Positions 44,866-53,275 of a stretch of DNA of 64,000 nt are shown piece by piece. Location of the stretch: contig JANSYS010000001.1 of the NCBI GenBank assembly GCA_024742275.1, forward strand, positions 186,001-250,000, read 5' to 3'. Both the position numbers and the translations under genes were made by a program. The stretch is from Alphaproteobacteria bacterium. Its GTDB lineage: Bacteria > Pseudomonadota > Alphaproteobacteria > Thalassobaculales > Thalassobaculaceae. The notes beneath the pieces are model-generated. The model was not told where the DNA came from, did no database searches, and saw only the letters and a program-made list of their open reading frames with translations. Each line of letters begins with the position of its first letter. Position 1 is the first letter of the stretch.

Positions 44866-45897
44866 GTGACGCCGGATCAACTTGCTCGACTCGCTGAGTG
44901 GATGGCGGAGCGTCTCAACGCGGACGAGGTACAGCTCTCCGTGCCGTCGAAGATGTCGGGCGGCGCGATCCAGGAAAACTGGAAACTCGACGCCGATGTC
45001 ACCGGTGGCTCCTATGCCGGTCCCCTCGCCCTCGTCCTTCGAACGGACGCACCCTCCGGCGTGTCGGTCAGTCATCCGCGCGCCCACGAATTCGCTCTGC
45101 TCAAGGCGGCCTTCGCAGCGGGCGCGACAGTGCCGGAACCGCTGGCACTGGATGCCGATGGCGACGTGGTCGGCAAGCCCTTCTATCTGATGCGCCGTGC
45201 AACCGGGACCGCGGACCCTCGGTTTCTCTCCCGTGACAAGGCGCTCGATCCGCACCGATCCGAACTCACCGAAGCGATCGGACGGGAGCTCGCTCGGATC
45301 CACTCGATCACACCACCCAACGAAGACCTTGCATTCCTGCCCCTGGACACCCGTCCTCCCGTGACGCGGCGGCTGGACGAATTCAGGGCCCAACTCGACG
45401 ATTTGCCTCAGGCCTATCCCACCCTGGAATGGGCGATCCGCTGGATGGACCTCAACACGCCATCGAACAGCGCGACCGTGCTCGGTCATGGCGACTACCG
45501 CTGCGGCAACATCATGGCCGATGGCCCCACCGTAACCGCCGTTCTCGACTGGGAATTCGCGAGTTGGTCGGACCCAATGGAGGACGTCGGTTGGATCTGC
45601 GCCCGCTGTTGGCGGTTCGGTGCCGACGGTCGACGCGTCGGCGGTATCGGCGACCTTGCGGATCTGCGACGCGGCTACGAGTCCGAGAGCGAGCGGTATC
45701 CGGACTGGGACCGCATCGGGTTCTGGGAAGTGCTCGCCACCGTTCGTTGGGCGATCATCGCGCTGCAACAGGGACAACGCCACCTGTCCGGTGAGGAGCG
45801 GTCCATGGAATTGGCCCTGACCGGCCGCAAGGCGGCGGAGATGGAGTTGGACCTGCTCAAGCAGATACGAGCGATCGAGGAGAACGGCGATGGCTGA
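44866..45897 (+). CDS. Phosphotransferase family (APH-like kinase)
   Basis: A 343-residue member of the aminoglycoside-phosphotransferase/choline-kinase fold. Catalytic loop: LGHGDYRCGNIM, with the Mg-binding VLDWEFASWSDP; these are the HxDxxxxN and DxD-like kinase elements. N-terminal nucleotide region includes LALVLRTDAP. Related to the ACAD10-like kinases that act in beta-oxidation of 4-hydroxy acids. Starts GTG 44866; overlaps the next gene by eight bases, and the partner DUF6285 protein supports that group. Confidence 0.8.
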   Translation: MTPDQLARLAEWMAERLNADEVQLSVPSKMSGGAIQENWKLDADVTGGSYAGPLALVLRTDAPSGVSVSHPRAHEFALLKAAFAAGATVPEPLALDADGDVVGKPFYLMRRATGTADPRFLSRDKALDPHRSELTEAIGRELARIHSITPPNEDLAFLPLDTRPPVTRRLDEFRAQLDDLPQAYPTLEWAIRWMDLNTPSNSATVLGHGDYRCGNIMADGPTVTAVLDWEFASWSDPMEDVGWICARCWRFGADGRRVGGIGDLADLRRGYESESERYPDWDRIGFWEVLATVRWAIIALQQGQRHLSGEERSMELALTGRKAAEMELDLLKQIRAIEENGDG

Positions 45898-46231
45898 CCG
45901 GCCCAATCGAGAGGAGCTTCTGGCGGCCGCCGAAGAGACACTGCGCGAAGCTGTGCTCCCAAGCCTGGATGGCCAAGCGAAGTATGCGGCGCTCATGGTG
46001 GCGGCCGCGCTGGGCACCGTCCGCAGGGAAATCGACGCGGGCGCCGGGTCTTCCAGACGGACCTTGGACGCCTACGCGGGTCTATACGGAGAGGACAATG
46101 TCCATCGCAGCGGCCAAACCGTCGAACAGCGGATCACGGCTCTATCGCGCGATCTCGCCTCGGAAATCCGTGCGGGCGCCTATGACCGTTCTCTGCTGGG
46201 CCCGGTCTTGCCGTTCTCGAAGTTCAGGTAG
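45890..46231 (+). CDS. DUF6285 domain protein
   Basis: A 113-residue helical protein whose start lies within the end of the phosphotransferase gene. It carries the pattern NREELLAAAEETLREAVLPSL, GQAKYAALMVAAALGTVRRE and a C-terminal basic-hydrophobic LLGPVLPFSKFR. Small proteins of this type are commonly fused to or paired with phosphotransferases of the acyl-CoA dehydrogenase clusters. Function unknown; probably a partner of the kinase. Confidence 0.7.
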   Translation: MADRPNREELLAAAEETLREAVLPSLDGQAKYAALMVAAALGTVRREIDAGAGSSRRTLDAYAGLYGEDNVHRSGQTVEQRITALSRDLASEIRAGAYDRSLLGPVLPFSKFR

Positions 46232-46323
46232 TTGAAAGGCTGCGGCTATCCAATCCCCGTTTCCTGGCCGGTGCCGGCTATCCCGCCGAACCGCCGGAAT
46301 AGATCACCCGGTACTGCTCCGGG

Positions 46324-46800
46324 TCAGGACGTCGCTTCAACCGGAGCAGGCGCCGCTAGGCCATTTCCCGACTTGGCGACGGCCGGCTTGACGGGCTCCA
46401 GCTTCGGAAGCGCCTTCTTCTCCGTCTCGTTCGGGAAGTGACGGCAGTTGCCCTCGAAGAATGCACCCGGCTCGATGGACAGGCGCTCCTGGATGACATC
46501 CGCGATAACCCGGGCGGTCTTCGCCAGGGTGACATGCCGCGCCTTGATCTGGCCCGTGACGTGGCCCGCGATCACAACCGTCTCGCACTCGATGGCGCCG
46601 CGCACGGAAGCTGTGGAGGAAACAGTCAGCTTGCTCGAGATGATGTCGCCTTCAACCGTTCCATCGACCTGAACGTCGCCTTCGCTCGTCAGGTTGCCGT
46701 TGATCGTCAAATCCGAACTGATGATCGACGGAGCGGCCGGCGCCTTCGGCGCTCCGCCAGCATCCGACCTAGTCGGTGACTTTTGCTTCTTGCTGAACAT
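46324..46800 (-). CDS. bacA: Bactofilin
   Basis: A 158-residue polymer-forming cytoskeletal protein. The central right-handed beta-helix domain (about residues 25-115) shows the repeating hydrophobic/glycine rungs (LTINGNLTSEGDVQVDGTVEGDI, VRGAIECETVVIAGHVTG). Short charged or proline-rich tails flank it. Bactofilins recruit cell-wall enzymes and shape cells. The start overlaps the end of the M23 peptidase gene upstream by 32 bases, consistent with a conserved bactofilin-M23 operon. Confidence 0.9.
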   Translation of the reverse strand: MFSKKQKSPTRSDAGGAPKAPAAPSIISSDLTINGNLTSEGDVQVDGTVEGDIISSKLTVSSTASVRGAIECETVVIAGHVTGQIKARHVTLAKTARVIADVIQERLSIEPGAFFEGNCRHFPNETEKKALPKLEPVKPAVAKSGNGLAAPAPVEATS

Positions 46801-48244
46801 GGATGCCCGCTTTCATGAATTTGGACGGGTTGATCGGCTTATCGTTGTACCGCACTTCGTAGTGAACATGCGGACCCGTACTACGGCCGCTGGATCCCAA
46901 CAGCGCGATGGTCGTTCCAACCTCGACACGCTGACCCTTCTTCACCTTTATCTTAGCGAGATGGGCGTACCGCGTCACCAACCCATGTCCATGGTCGATG
47001 TCGACCACCCGCCCATACGCAGAGCGACGGCCGGCGAAGGTCACGACGCCGGGCGCCGTCGCCATCACTTTCTGCTTGTACGGTCCCGCCATGTCGACGC
47101 CGTAGTGCATGGAGTAGCGGCCGTTGATAGGGTCTTTGCGGCGCCCGAAGTAGCTGGTCACGTAGTAGTTTTCGAGCGGCTTAACCAGCGGCAGCGATCC
47201 ATAGAAGTCTACGACCTGTTCCCACCGCTCCAACCGGCGCTCCAATTCGACCCGGAGTGCATCGTCCTCGTCGCTCAGATTCATATCCGGGGCGAGCGCC
47301 TCGAACGGACCGCCCTTTCCGGTCGCGTCTTCCGGCCTCAGCGGAACAACCTTGTCCAGCTTCAATCCGGTGCGGCGGATCACATCCTCGACCTGGGCTA
47401 TCTGGCCATGAGTACGATCGGAGATCGCCAGCAATTCGCGGCGGTGGGCATCCCGCTCGGTTTCCAGCGTGCTCTCCAGTTCGGCGACCTGCGCGCGCAA
47501 GGTGTCGTTGTCGACCGCAACAGCGCTGCGCTCAAGGATCACGGTCCGAAGATCGGTCTTCAGCGCGCGCACGTTGCTCTCCAGCAGCGTGACCTTCGCG
47601 TTGGATGCCTCAAGCTCATTGTGCAGAGCCCAGAGACGGTCATCCAGCGCCGCCCGCTCCGCCGCGATCTCCGCCTTCTCCGCCTCGACAACGGCCAGAT
47701 GCTGGCGCAGGGTCCCGATATGGGCTTCCAGGGCGTTGTTCTTGCCGGTTATCTGGCGGAGTTCGGAGCTGAAAAGTTCAAGCTGGTCGTTAAGCTGCTT
47801 GCGGGCGGATGCGATGCGGTTGCGCTCGGCCTCAGAGGTCCGCAGGGCGACCTCCGTAGAGCTCAAATCCTGCTTGAGTTCCTCGTTCTGGCTGAACAGC
47901 CCCCTCAGATGGGCTTCCGTTTCCTTCAGGTCACGGGTAATGCCGACGATCGAGAGCTGATAATCGGACACCTGATCCAGCAACTTGCGATACGCCTGCC
48001 GAGATCGGGAAATGGCATCAGCCTTTTCGGCGATCATCTCCTGCTGATTCTGGAATCCGACGGTTGTGAAGCCGACCCAACCGGCAACGCCCACCCAGAC
48101 AGCGATCGCGCCGGCCTGAACAGCCGTGCTCAACCGGAGATAACTCGTCTCGCCTTCGGTGCGGATGATGATCTGGCGTTCCGGCAGGAGCCGCCGAACC
48201 CGTGCCACCGCACGGTCCGTCCAGCCAACGGACTCATCGGTCAT
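46769..48244 (-). CDS. M23 family metallopeptidase with coiled coil (bactofilin partner)
   Basis: A 491-residue membrane-anchored cell-wall peptidase. A helix at about 40-60 (AGAIAVWVGVAGWVGFTTVG) anchors it; residues ~75-280 form a long coiled coil with heptad-like Leu/Ala and charge patterns (LRTSEAERNRIASARKQLNDQL). The C-terminal M23 domain includes SMHYGVDMAGPYKQKV (Zn His and Asp) and HGHGLVTRYAHLAKIKV, and GPHVHYEVR with HxH. LmdC-like partner of bactofilin, predicted to cleave peptidoglycan where BacA polymerises. Confidence 0.88.
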   Translation of the reverse strand: MTDESVGWTDRAVARVRRLLPERQIIIRTEGETSYLRLSTAVQAGAIAVWVGVAGWVGFTTVGFQNQQEMIAEKADAISRSRQAYRKLLDQVSDYQLSIVGITRDLKETEAHLRGLFSQNEELKQDLSSTEVALRTSEAERNRIASARKQLNDQLELFSSELRQITGKNNALEAHIGTLRQHLAVVEAEKAEIAAERAALDDRLWALHNELEASNAKVTLLESNVRALKTDLRTVILERSAVAVDNDTLRAQVAELESTLETERDAHRRELLAISDRTHGQIAQVEDVIRRTGLKLDKVVPLRPEDATGKGGPFEALAPDMNLSDEDDALRVELERRLERWEQVVDFYGSLPLVKPLENYYVTSYFGRRKDPINGRYSMHYGVDMAGPYKQKVMATAPGVVTFAGRRSAYGRVVDIDHGHGLVTRYAHLAKIKVKKGQRVEVGTTIALLGSSGRSTGPHVHYEVRYNDKPINPSKFMKAGIHVQQEAKVTD

Positions 48245-48409
48245 GAATAGTCCCCCGCAACTTTATTTGCGTCTCCGGCAACCACCAGCCTGCCGTCTCC
48301 TATCGTCGATCGCCTCTCCCGAGCGGTCGCCGAAAGGTACATTTGCGGGGTAGGCTTTAGCAAGGCAGTTAGCGTTCTTTTTCGCGGATAGCACCACCTG
48401 GAGACACCA

Positions 48410-49051
48410 TTGGCCGCAGCAACGCCGCAAGACGATCAACTCCGCGGAATGGCGATGGCCCTGCGCCATTGGTTCGATGTGCGTGATGTCGAGGTCGAGC
48501 AAAGGCGCCTTGGCCTGCTGCCCTACCCCGACGGAAAACGGGGTGAGGGCTTGCCCTACGACAAGTCCTTGCGTCCTCTGGCGATGACCGCACTACCGCC
48601 GCAGCTCGTCAAATTGCGACCGGACTCGCCTATGGTCACGCTCCACTACATGCAGGATGTCTACGATGACGGTGTGCTCAGAGGCGACCCGTGGCGCTGG
48701 TGGTTCGCGTGGATCTCGGTCGAACTGATCGCCCGTTCCGGACCGGATGCCCTGGGAAGCCGGGTTCGCCGCTTCATTCTGGAAGACCCTTCGTTGGAAA
48801 CGGTCCGCCATCAGGCTCCCCGGTGGCTGGCCGCCTCCCCGACGCGCGTTGCCATCCTGCAGGAGCGGCTCCTTGCCCTGGTCGATCACATGCTGTCCGA
48901 GGCCGATTCGCCTGGAAGAACCATCGCGGAACGGGTGCGCGGGAGCGTCGACGATCTCGACCGAACCCTGGTGGAGGCGATGGCCGACGAGGCCGGTCGG
49001 ATCTCGGCCGCGATAACGGCCCGTATGGCAGAACGGACAGCCCGAACGTAA
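48410..49051 (+). CDS. Hypothetical protein
   Basis: A 213-residue soluble protein of unknown function. Begins at TTG 48410, six bases after GGAG; an ATG at codon 14 is the alternative. N-terminal section MALRHWFDVRDVEVEQRR is followed by a Trp-rich segment DPWRWWFAWISVELIAR and a helical C-terminus (LDRTLVEAMADEAGRISAAITARMAER). No domain recognised. Divergent from the M23 gene, perhaps sharing its promoter region. Confidence 0.6.
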   Translation: MAAATPQDDQLRGMAMALRHWFDVRDVEVEQRRLGLLPYPDGKRGEGLPYDKSLRPLAMTALPPQLVKLRPDSPMVTLHYMQDVYDDGVLRGDPWRWWFAWISVELIARSGPDALGSRVRRFILEDPSLETVRHQAPRWLAASPTRVAILQERLLALVDHMLSEADSPGRTIAERVRGSVDDLDRTLVEAMADEAGRISAAITARMAERTART

Positions 49052-49187
49052 CGCGCATGCCGCAGTATCGGCGCGCTGCACCAACGAATCTTCTTCGACG
49101 CCCAATAATCCCTCGGAGAAACACCAATCAATAAACCAACTGCAGCCTGCATTCGGCTTGCCGCCCTTAGGACAATGCATATACTGC

Positions 49188-49200
49188 AGTTAATAACTGT
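49188..49200. promoter_or_regulatory. Palindrome upstream of the small HTH gene
   Basis: CAGTTA-A-TAACTG is a perfect inverted repeat 44 bases before the HTH gene start, in an AT-rich stretch. It could be the site of autoregulation by this DNA-binding protein. No direct evidence. Confidence 0.4.
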
Positions 49201-49244
49201 GGTTTGCGCTAAATATCCATAAATTTAATGGGTAAAAGAATCCT

Positions 49245-49427
49245 ATGCTGGACCGGCCTCTTCTGACCGTGCACGACGCAGCCAAGATGCTCCAAGTGCA
49301 GGAAGCAACCGTGCGATCCTGGATTCGGGATAAGCGAATTCGAGCTATTAAGCTCGGAAAGGAATGGCGAATCGCTCAGGAAGATCTTGAAGCTTTCCTG
49401 AACAAGAACACAAATCAGACAAACTAG
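49245..49427 (+). CDS. Excisionase-family helix-turn-helix protein
   Basis: A 60-residue stand-alone DNA-binding protein of the HTH_17/excisionase (MerR-like) type. The core LLTVHDAAKMLQVQEATVRSWIRDKRIRAIKLGKEWRIAQEDL matches this family's pattern, where the first helix pair is followed by a wing. Such proteins serve as excisionases, or as regulators of nearby genes. Here it lies alone with no integrase or phage gene nearby, and its surroundings are more AT-rich than the rest of the window. Target unknown. Confidence 0.75.
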   Translation: MLDRPLLTVHDAAKMLQVQEATVRSWIRDKRIRAIKLGKEWRIAQEDLEAFLNKNTNQTN

Positions 49428-49451
49428 ACTTGCGCGGCGATTGCCTGTTTG

Positions 49452-49470
49452 CCCCGTCTTTGCAACGGGG
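49452..49470. terminator. Weak hairpin between convergent genes
   Basis: CCCCGT and ACGGGG pair across a seven-base loop between the HTH gene and the convergent transpeptidase gene. T-rich sequence after it is short, so termination is uncertain. Confidence 0.35.
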
Positions 49471-49554
49471 TTGTCGGCTCTTGACGTCAAGCTTCTAGAG
49501 CATAATCACCAACCGTCTTGAGTCGTACGCGATTCGACAAGGTCGAATCTGGCC

Positions 49555-51297
49555 CTAGTAATCCGGTCCACGGGCCAACCCGCCCGGTCGGCGAGGATCG
49601 GACATGCCCCGAAAACCGTCACCCGCCGCGATGACCGACTGAACCGCACCGAATGCCCGACGGCGCTCGACCTCATGGCCCATCGCCCGAAGCAGGTCGA
49701 TCGTATCGGCCGAAACGCCCTCCTCCGCCCAGATTCTATCCGGGAGCCATTGGTGATGGATTCTGGGCGCGGCAGTCGCTTCAGCCAGGTTCATTCCATG
49801 GTCGATCAGATTGAGAAGCACCTGGAGCACCGCCGTTATGATCCTGCTTCCATCCGGGCTGCCAACCGCGCCCAGCGCCCTACCATCGGAGAGTAATAAA
49901 GTCGGAGTCATTGAGGACAACGGCCGTTTGCCGGGCGCCACAGCGTTGGCCTCGCCGCCGATCAAGCCATAGGCGTTCGGCTCTCCGGGCTTGGCCGAGA
50001 AGTCGTCCATCTCATTGTTGAGAAAAATACCGGTGCCCTCGGCGACGATCCCGCTGCCGAAGCCGAAGTTCAGCGTCGTGGTCATGGACACAGCGTTGCC
50101 GTAGCGATCCATCACCGATAGGTGCGTGGTGTTGGCCCCTTCCAGCCTGGGCGTACCGGCCGAAACCCTGTCGGATGGGGTTGACCGATCCGGATCGATC
50201 GCCGCGCGGAGATCCGCCGCGTAGTCTTTGGAAATCAGCCAGTCCAGCGGAACGTCCCAAAAGTCGGGATCGCCGAGATGGCTGGCGCGGTCCGCATAGG
50301 CTCGACGCATTGCCTCGGACATACGATGCAGACTGGCCGCCGTGTTGTGGCCCAGGGACGTCAAATCCCAACCTTCCAGGATGTTCAGCATCTGCACGAG
50401 ATGGGCTCCGCCGGAACTCGGTGGCGGCATCGAGACGATGTCGACGCCGCGATAGGTGCCGCGAACCGGCGCGCGCCAGACCGTGCTGTATTCAGACAGA
50501 TCCGCAGCGGTGATCGGACCGCCGTGCCTGGCCATCTCGGCGACAATCAGGTCGGCGATGCCGCCGTCGTAGAAGGCGCCCGCTCCCTGCTCTGCGATCT
50601 GGCGAAGACTGGCCGCAAGATCCGGCTGGCGCAGGACGTCGCCCGGCCGCAGGGCGGTTCCGTCGGGACGCGCGACGACCGCAAGGGTCGCCGGCCAGTG
50701 GCGGAGCCGCTCCAGGCGCGACGCGATGTTCCGATGCAGGATCGGCGTGACCCGCAGGCCCTCCTCCGCAAGCCGGATCGCCGGCGCCATGACCCTCTGC
50801 CTCGGCCATGACCCGAACCGCTCCAGCAGGTCGAGATAGCCAGCGACCGAACCGGGCACGCCCACCGCGTGATGGGAGTAGCGGGCACGGTGACGGTCGA
50901 CCGAACCATCGGGAGCGAGAAAAACGTCACGATGTGCGGCGGCCGGCGCCTTCTCCCGGAAATCCAAGGCATGACTGGACTGGTCCTCGGCCCGATGAAC
51001 CAGCGCGAATCCTCCCCCCCCCAGATTGCCGGCCTGGGGCAGCGTGACCGCCAGTGCGAAGGCAACGGCCGCCGCCGCATCGGCCGCGTTGCCGCCGGCT
51101 GCCAATACCTCGACGCCGATCAGGGTCGCCTCGGCCTCGCGGCTGGCCACCATCCCGCCGGAGGCTTCAACAGGCGTGTGACGATCATCGGACGTCAGGG
51201 CGGCCGGAGAGAAAGCGCCTGCCAGAGACGGAGCCAACGCCGTCCCGCCAAGTCCGCCGACGACAAGTCTTCCCGTGAAGTTTCGTCGAGTGATCAT
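49555..51297 (-). CDS. ggt: Gamma-glutamyltranspeptidase (Tat-exported)
   Basis: A 580-residue Ntn-hydrolase precursor that cleaves gamma-glutamyl bonds of glutathione and related amides in the periplasm. The N-terminus has a twin-arginine-like signal (ITRRNFTGRLVVGG). The autocleavage Thr is in ANTTHLSVMDRYGNA, about two thirds along, leaving a small subunit of roughly 190 residues with GSPDGSRII. The large subunit shows AGNAADAAAAVAFALAV. Length and motifs fit GGT. Transcribed alone. Confidence 0.9.
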   Translation of the reverse strand: MITRRNFTGRLVVGGLGGTALAPSLAGAFSPAALTSDDRHTPVEASGGMVASREAEATLIGVEVLAAGGNAADAAAAVAFALAVTLPQAGNLGGGGFALVHRAEDQSSHALDFREKAPAAAHRDVFLAPDGSVDRHRARYSHHAVGVPGSVAGYLDLLERFGSWPRQRVMAPAIRLAEEGLRVTPILHRNIASRLERLRHWPATLAVVARPDGTALRPGDVLRQPDLAASLRQIAEQGAGAFYDGGIADLIVAEMARHGGPITAADLSEYSTVWRAPVRGTYRGVDIVSMPPPSSGGAHLVQMLNILEGWDLTSLGHNTAASLHRMSEAMRRAYADRASHLGDPDFWDVPLDWLISKDYAADLRAAIDPDRSTPSDRVSAGTPRLEGANTTHLSVMDRYGNAVSMTTTLNFGFGSGIVAEGTGIFLNNEMDDFSAKPGEPNAYGLIGGEANAVAPGKRPLSSMTPTLLLSDGRALGAVGSPDGSRIITAVLQVLLNLIDHGMNLAEATAAPRIHHQWLPDRIWAEEGVSADTIDLLRAMGHEVERRRAFGAVQSVIAAGDGFRGMSDPRRPGGLARGPDY

Positions 51298-51470
51298 CCT
51301 TGGCCCTTTCTCGAGCGCACACTCTCAGCAACAGCATAAAACCGCCGTAGTGCCGAAAACCATGCCGCTTAGGATCATTATTCATTCCAAAAAACTAATT
51401 AATGAAACCATATCCCCGCATTATAGTTTCCCTAACAGAACGAAAAAAGTCGACAGATGGTGTAGATGCG

Positions 51471-52328
51471 ATGAACCAGATGACCCTGTCACGGACCTCG
51501 GGCGACCGCGGCCTTTCGATCACGGCCCCGTTGGGTTTCACCGTGCCTCAGAAAGAAAAGCCGGTCTTCCATAGCGCGGCGCTGACCGGCGGCGACCCAA
51601 AGATCTTCTTCAAAGTCGACCAGATTCCGGTCGATATCAACGATATGCGCCCAATTGCCGACCGGCTCGACCTGGATCGCGAGGGCTTCGAGTTGCGGAC
51701 CGTCCCGACCGATGTCGACGATCTGTACGATGAAGACGCCGTCACGACCGTCTACTATGCGGAAATCGTGGACCTGGTGAAACGGGCCACCGGGGCATCA
51801 CAAGTCGCCATCTTCGATCATACCCGTCGCTCCGACGGCGCCACAGGCGCCACCAACCGGGACGGCAACCGCGGCCCGGCCGCTCGGGTTCACGTGGACT
51901 ATACGGCGGCTTCCGGACCGAAACGGGCCAACGACGCGCTGGGCGACGGCGCCGTCGAAGACCTTCTGGCGACGGGTGGACGCATTCTTCAGGTCAACGT
52001 CTGGCGTCCGATCAAGGGTCCAGTTCGGCGCGCGCCCCTGGCCCTTGCGGACGCGGCTTCGATCGCCCCTGATGCCCTGCTCGCCACCGATCAGGTCTTC
52101 CCCGACCGCATCGGCGAGATCTATCAGCTCGCCCATCAGCCGGGACAACGCTGGTACTGGGCTCCGGAGATGGAGCGCGACGAGGTGCTGCTGATCAAGG
52201 GCTGGGACACGAGGGACGGTGTCGCCAAATACACGCCGCATGGTGCCTTCCAGATCCCCGACCAGGATCCGAGCGCCCCGCCGCGAGAAAGCATCGAGGT
52301 CCGGACCTTCGCGGTGATCGAGGGCTGA
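51471..52328 (+). CDS. CmcJ/NvfI family (gibberellin desaturase-like) oxygenase
   Basis: A 285-residue member of the CmcJ/NvfI family, a group related to fungal gibberellin desaturase and predicted 2-oxoglutarate/iron enzymes. Recognisable segments: ARVHVDYTAASGPKRAND (HxD metal-like pair), GRILQVNVWRPIKGPVRRAPLALADA, YWAPEMERDEVLLIKGWD and YTPHGAFQIPDQ with the likely distal His, ending PRESIEVRTFAV. ATG 51471 was chosen for fit to family length; ATG 51402 is an upstream alternative. Substrate unknown; it lies upstream of cysDNC but is not tightly linked. Confidence 0.7.
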   Translation: MNQMTLSRTSGDRGLSITAPLGFTVPQKEKPVFHSAALTGGDPKIFFKVDQIPVDINDMRPIADRLDLDREGFELRTVPTDVDDLYDEDAVTTVYYAEIVDLVKRATGASQVAIFDHTRRSDGATGATNRDGNRGPAARVHVDYTAASGPKRANDALGDGAVEDLLATGGRILQVNVWRPIKGPVRRAPLALADAASIAPDALLATDQVFPDRIGEIYQLAHQPGQRWYWAPEMERDEVLLIKGWDTRDGVAKYTPHGAFQIPDQDPSAPPRESIEVRTFAVIEG

Positions 52329-52466
52329 TCCCGAGCCCGGCCGGCGCGCCATGGAGTCTTTGCATGTCAAGGCTGAGGGCGCGCCGAACGAGTCTGCACA
52401 TCCTTTGACACCGCCCGTGCGCGCGCTTATCAACGCGCCAACCGCAACCGGGCATACGGGTTTGGG

Positions 52467-53261
52467 ATGAACCATCTCGACGCACTCGAAGCGCAGTCCG
52501 TCTATATCTTGCGCGAGGCGTACAACAAGTTCGACCGGATGGGGATCCTCTGGTCGCTGGGCAAGGACAGCAACGTCATGCTGTGGCTCGCCCGCAAGGC
52601 ATTCTTCGGCCATGTCCCCTTCCCGACGCTGTTCTGCGACACCGGAAAGAAGTTTCCGGAGATGTATGCGTTCCAGAAACGCTACAAGGACGAGTGGGGC
52701 ATCAACCTGATCGTGCGCGACTGCCCGCCGATCGAGGAGATCGATCCGACTCTGCCGCCGGCCGCGCGTTCCGCCGCCCGCAAGACCGAGGGCCTGAAAC
52801 GGATCATCGCCGAGCTCGACATGCAGGCCGTCGTCGCCGGCATCCGGCGGGACGAGCAGGCGACGCGGGCCAAAGAACGCGTGTTCTCGCCGCGCGGAGA
52901 GAACGCCGAATGGGATTTCCGCGACCAGCCACCGGAGTTCTGGGACCAGTTCAAGACCGACTTCGCGCCGGGCACCCATATCCGCGTGCATCCGCTGCTG
53001 CATTGGACCGAATTGGATATCTGGCTCTACATCCAGCGCGAACGGATTCCGGTCGTCGATCTCTATTTCGCGAAGGACGGCAAGCGATACCGCTCTCTCG
53101 GCGACGTGGACATCACCTTCCCCGTCGACAGCGACGCCGACACCGTCGAGAAGATCATCGCCGAACTGCGCGAGACCAAGGTCGCGGAGCGCAGCGGCCG
53201 CGCCATGGACCACGAGGCCGAGGACGCGTTCGAGCGCCTGCGCTCGGCGGGATACATGTGA
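52467..53261 (+). CDS. cysD: Sulfate adenylyltransferase subunit 2
   Basis: A 264-residue ATP pyrophosphatase-fold subunit that makes APS from ATP and sulfate with CysN. PP-loop SLGKDSNVML near residue 32; FCDTGKKFPEMYAFQ and AGIRRDEQATRAKERVFSPR are typical of CysD. It is the first gene of cysD-cysNC, followed by a GNAT gene, all same strand with small gaps. This is the assimilatory sulfate activation route. Confidence 0.93.
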   Translation: MNHLDALEAQSVYILREAYNKFDRMGILWSLGKDSNVMLWLARKAFFGHVPFPTLFCDTGKKFPEMYAFQKRYKDEWGINLIVRDCPPIEEIDPTLPPAARSAARKTEGLKRIIAELDMQAVVAGIRRDEQATRAKERVFSPRGENAEWDFRDQPPEFWDQFKTDFAPGTHIRVHPLLHWTELDIWLYIQRERIPVVDLYFAKDGKRYRSLGDVDITFPVDSDADTVEKIIAELRETKVAERSGRAMDHEAEDAFERLRSAGYM

Positions 53262-53275
53262 GAGAGCCTGCCCAG

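Noticed and set aside
49188-49427. Prophage or integrative element boundary at the excisionase-like gene
   Set aside because: No integrase, tRNA, attachment-site repeat or phage gene is seen nearby; only one small HTH gene.
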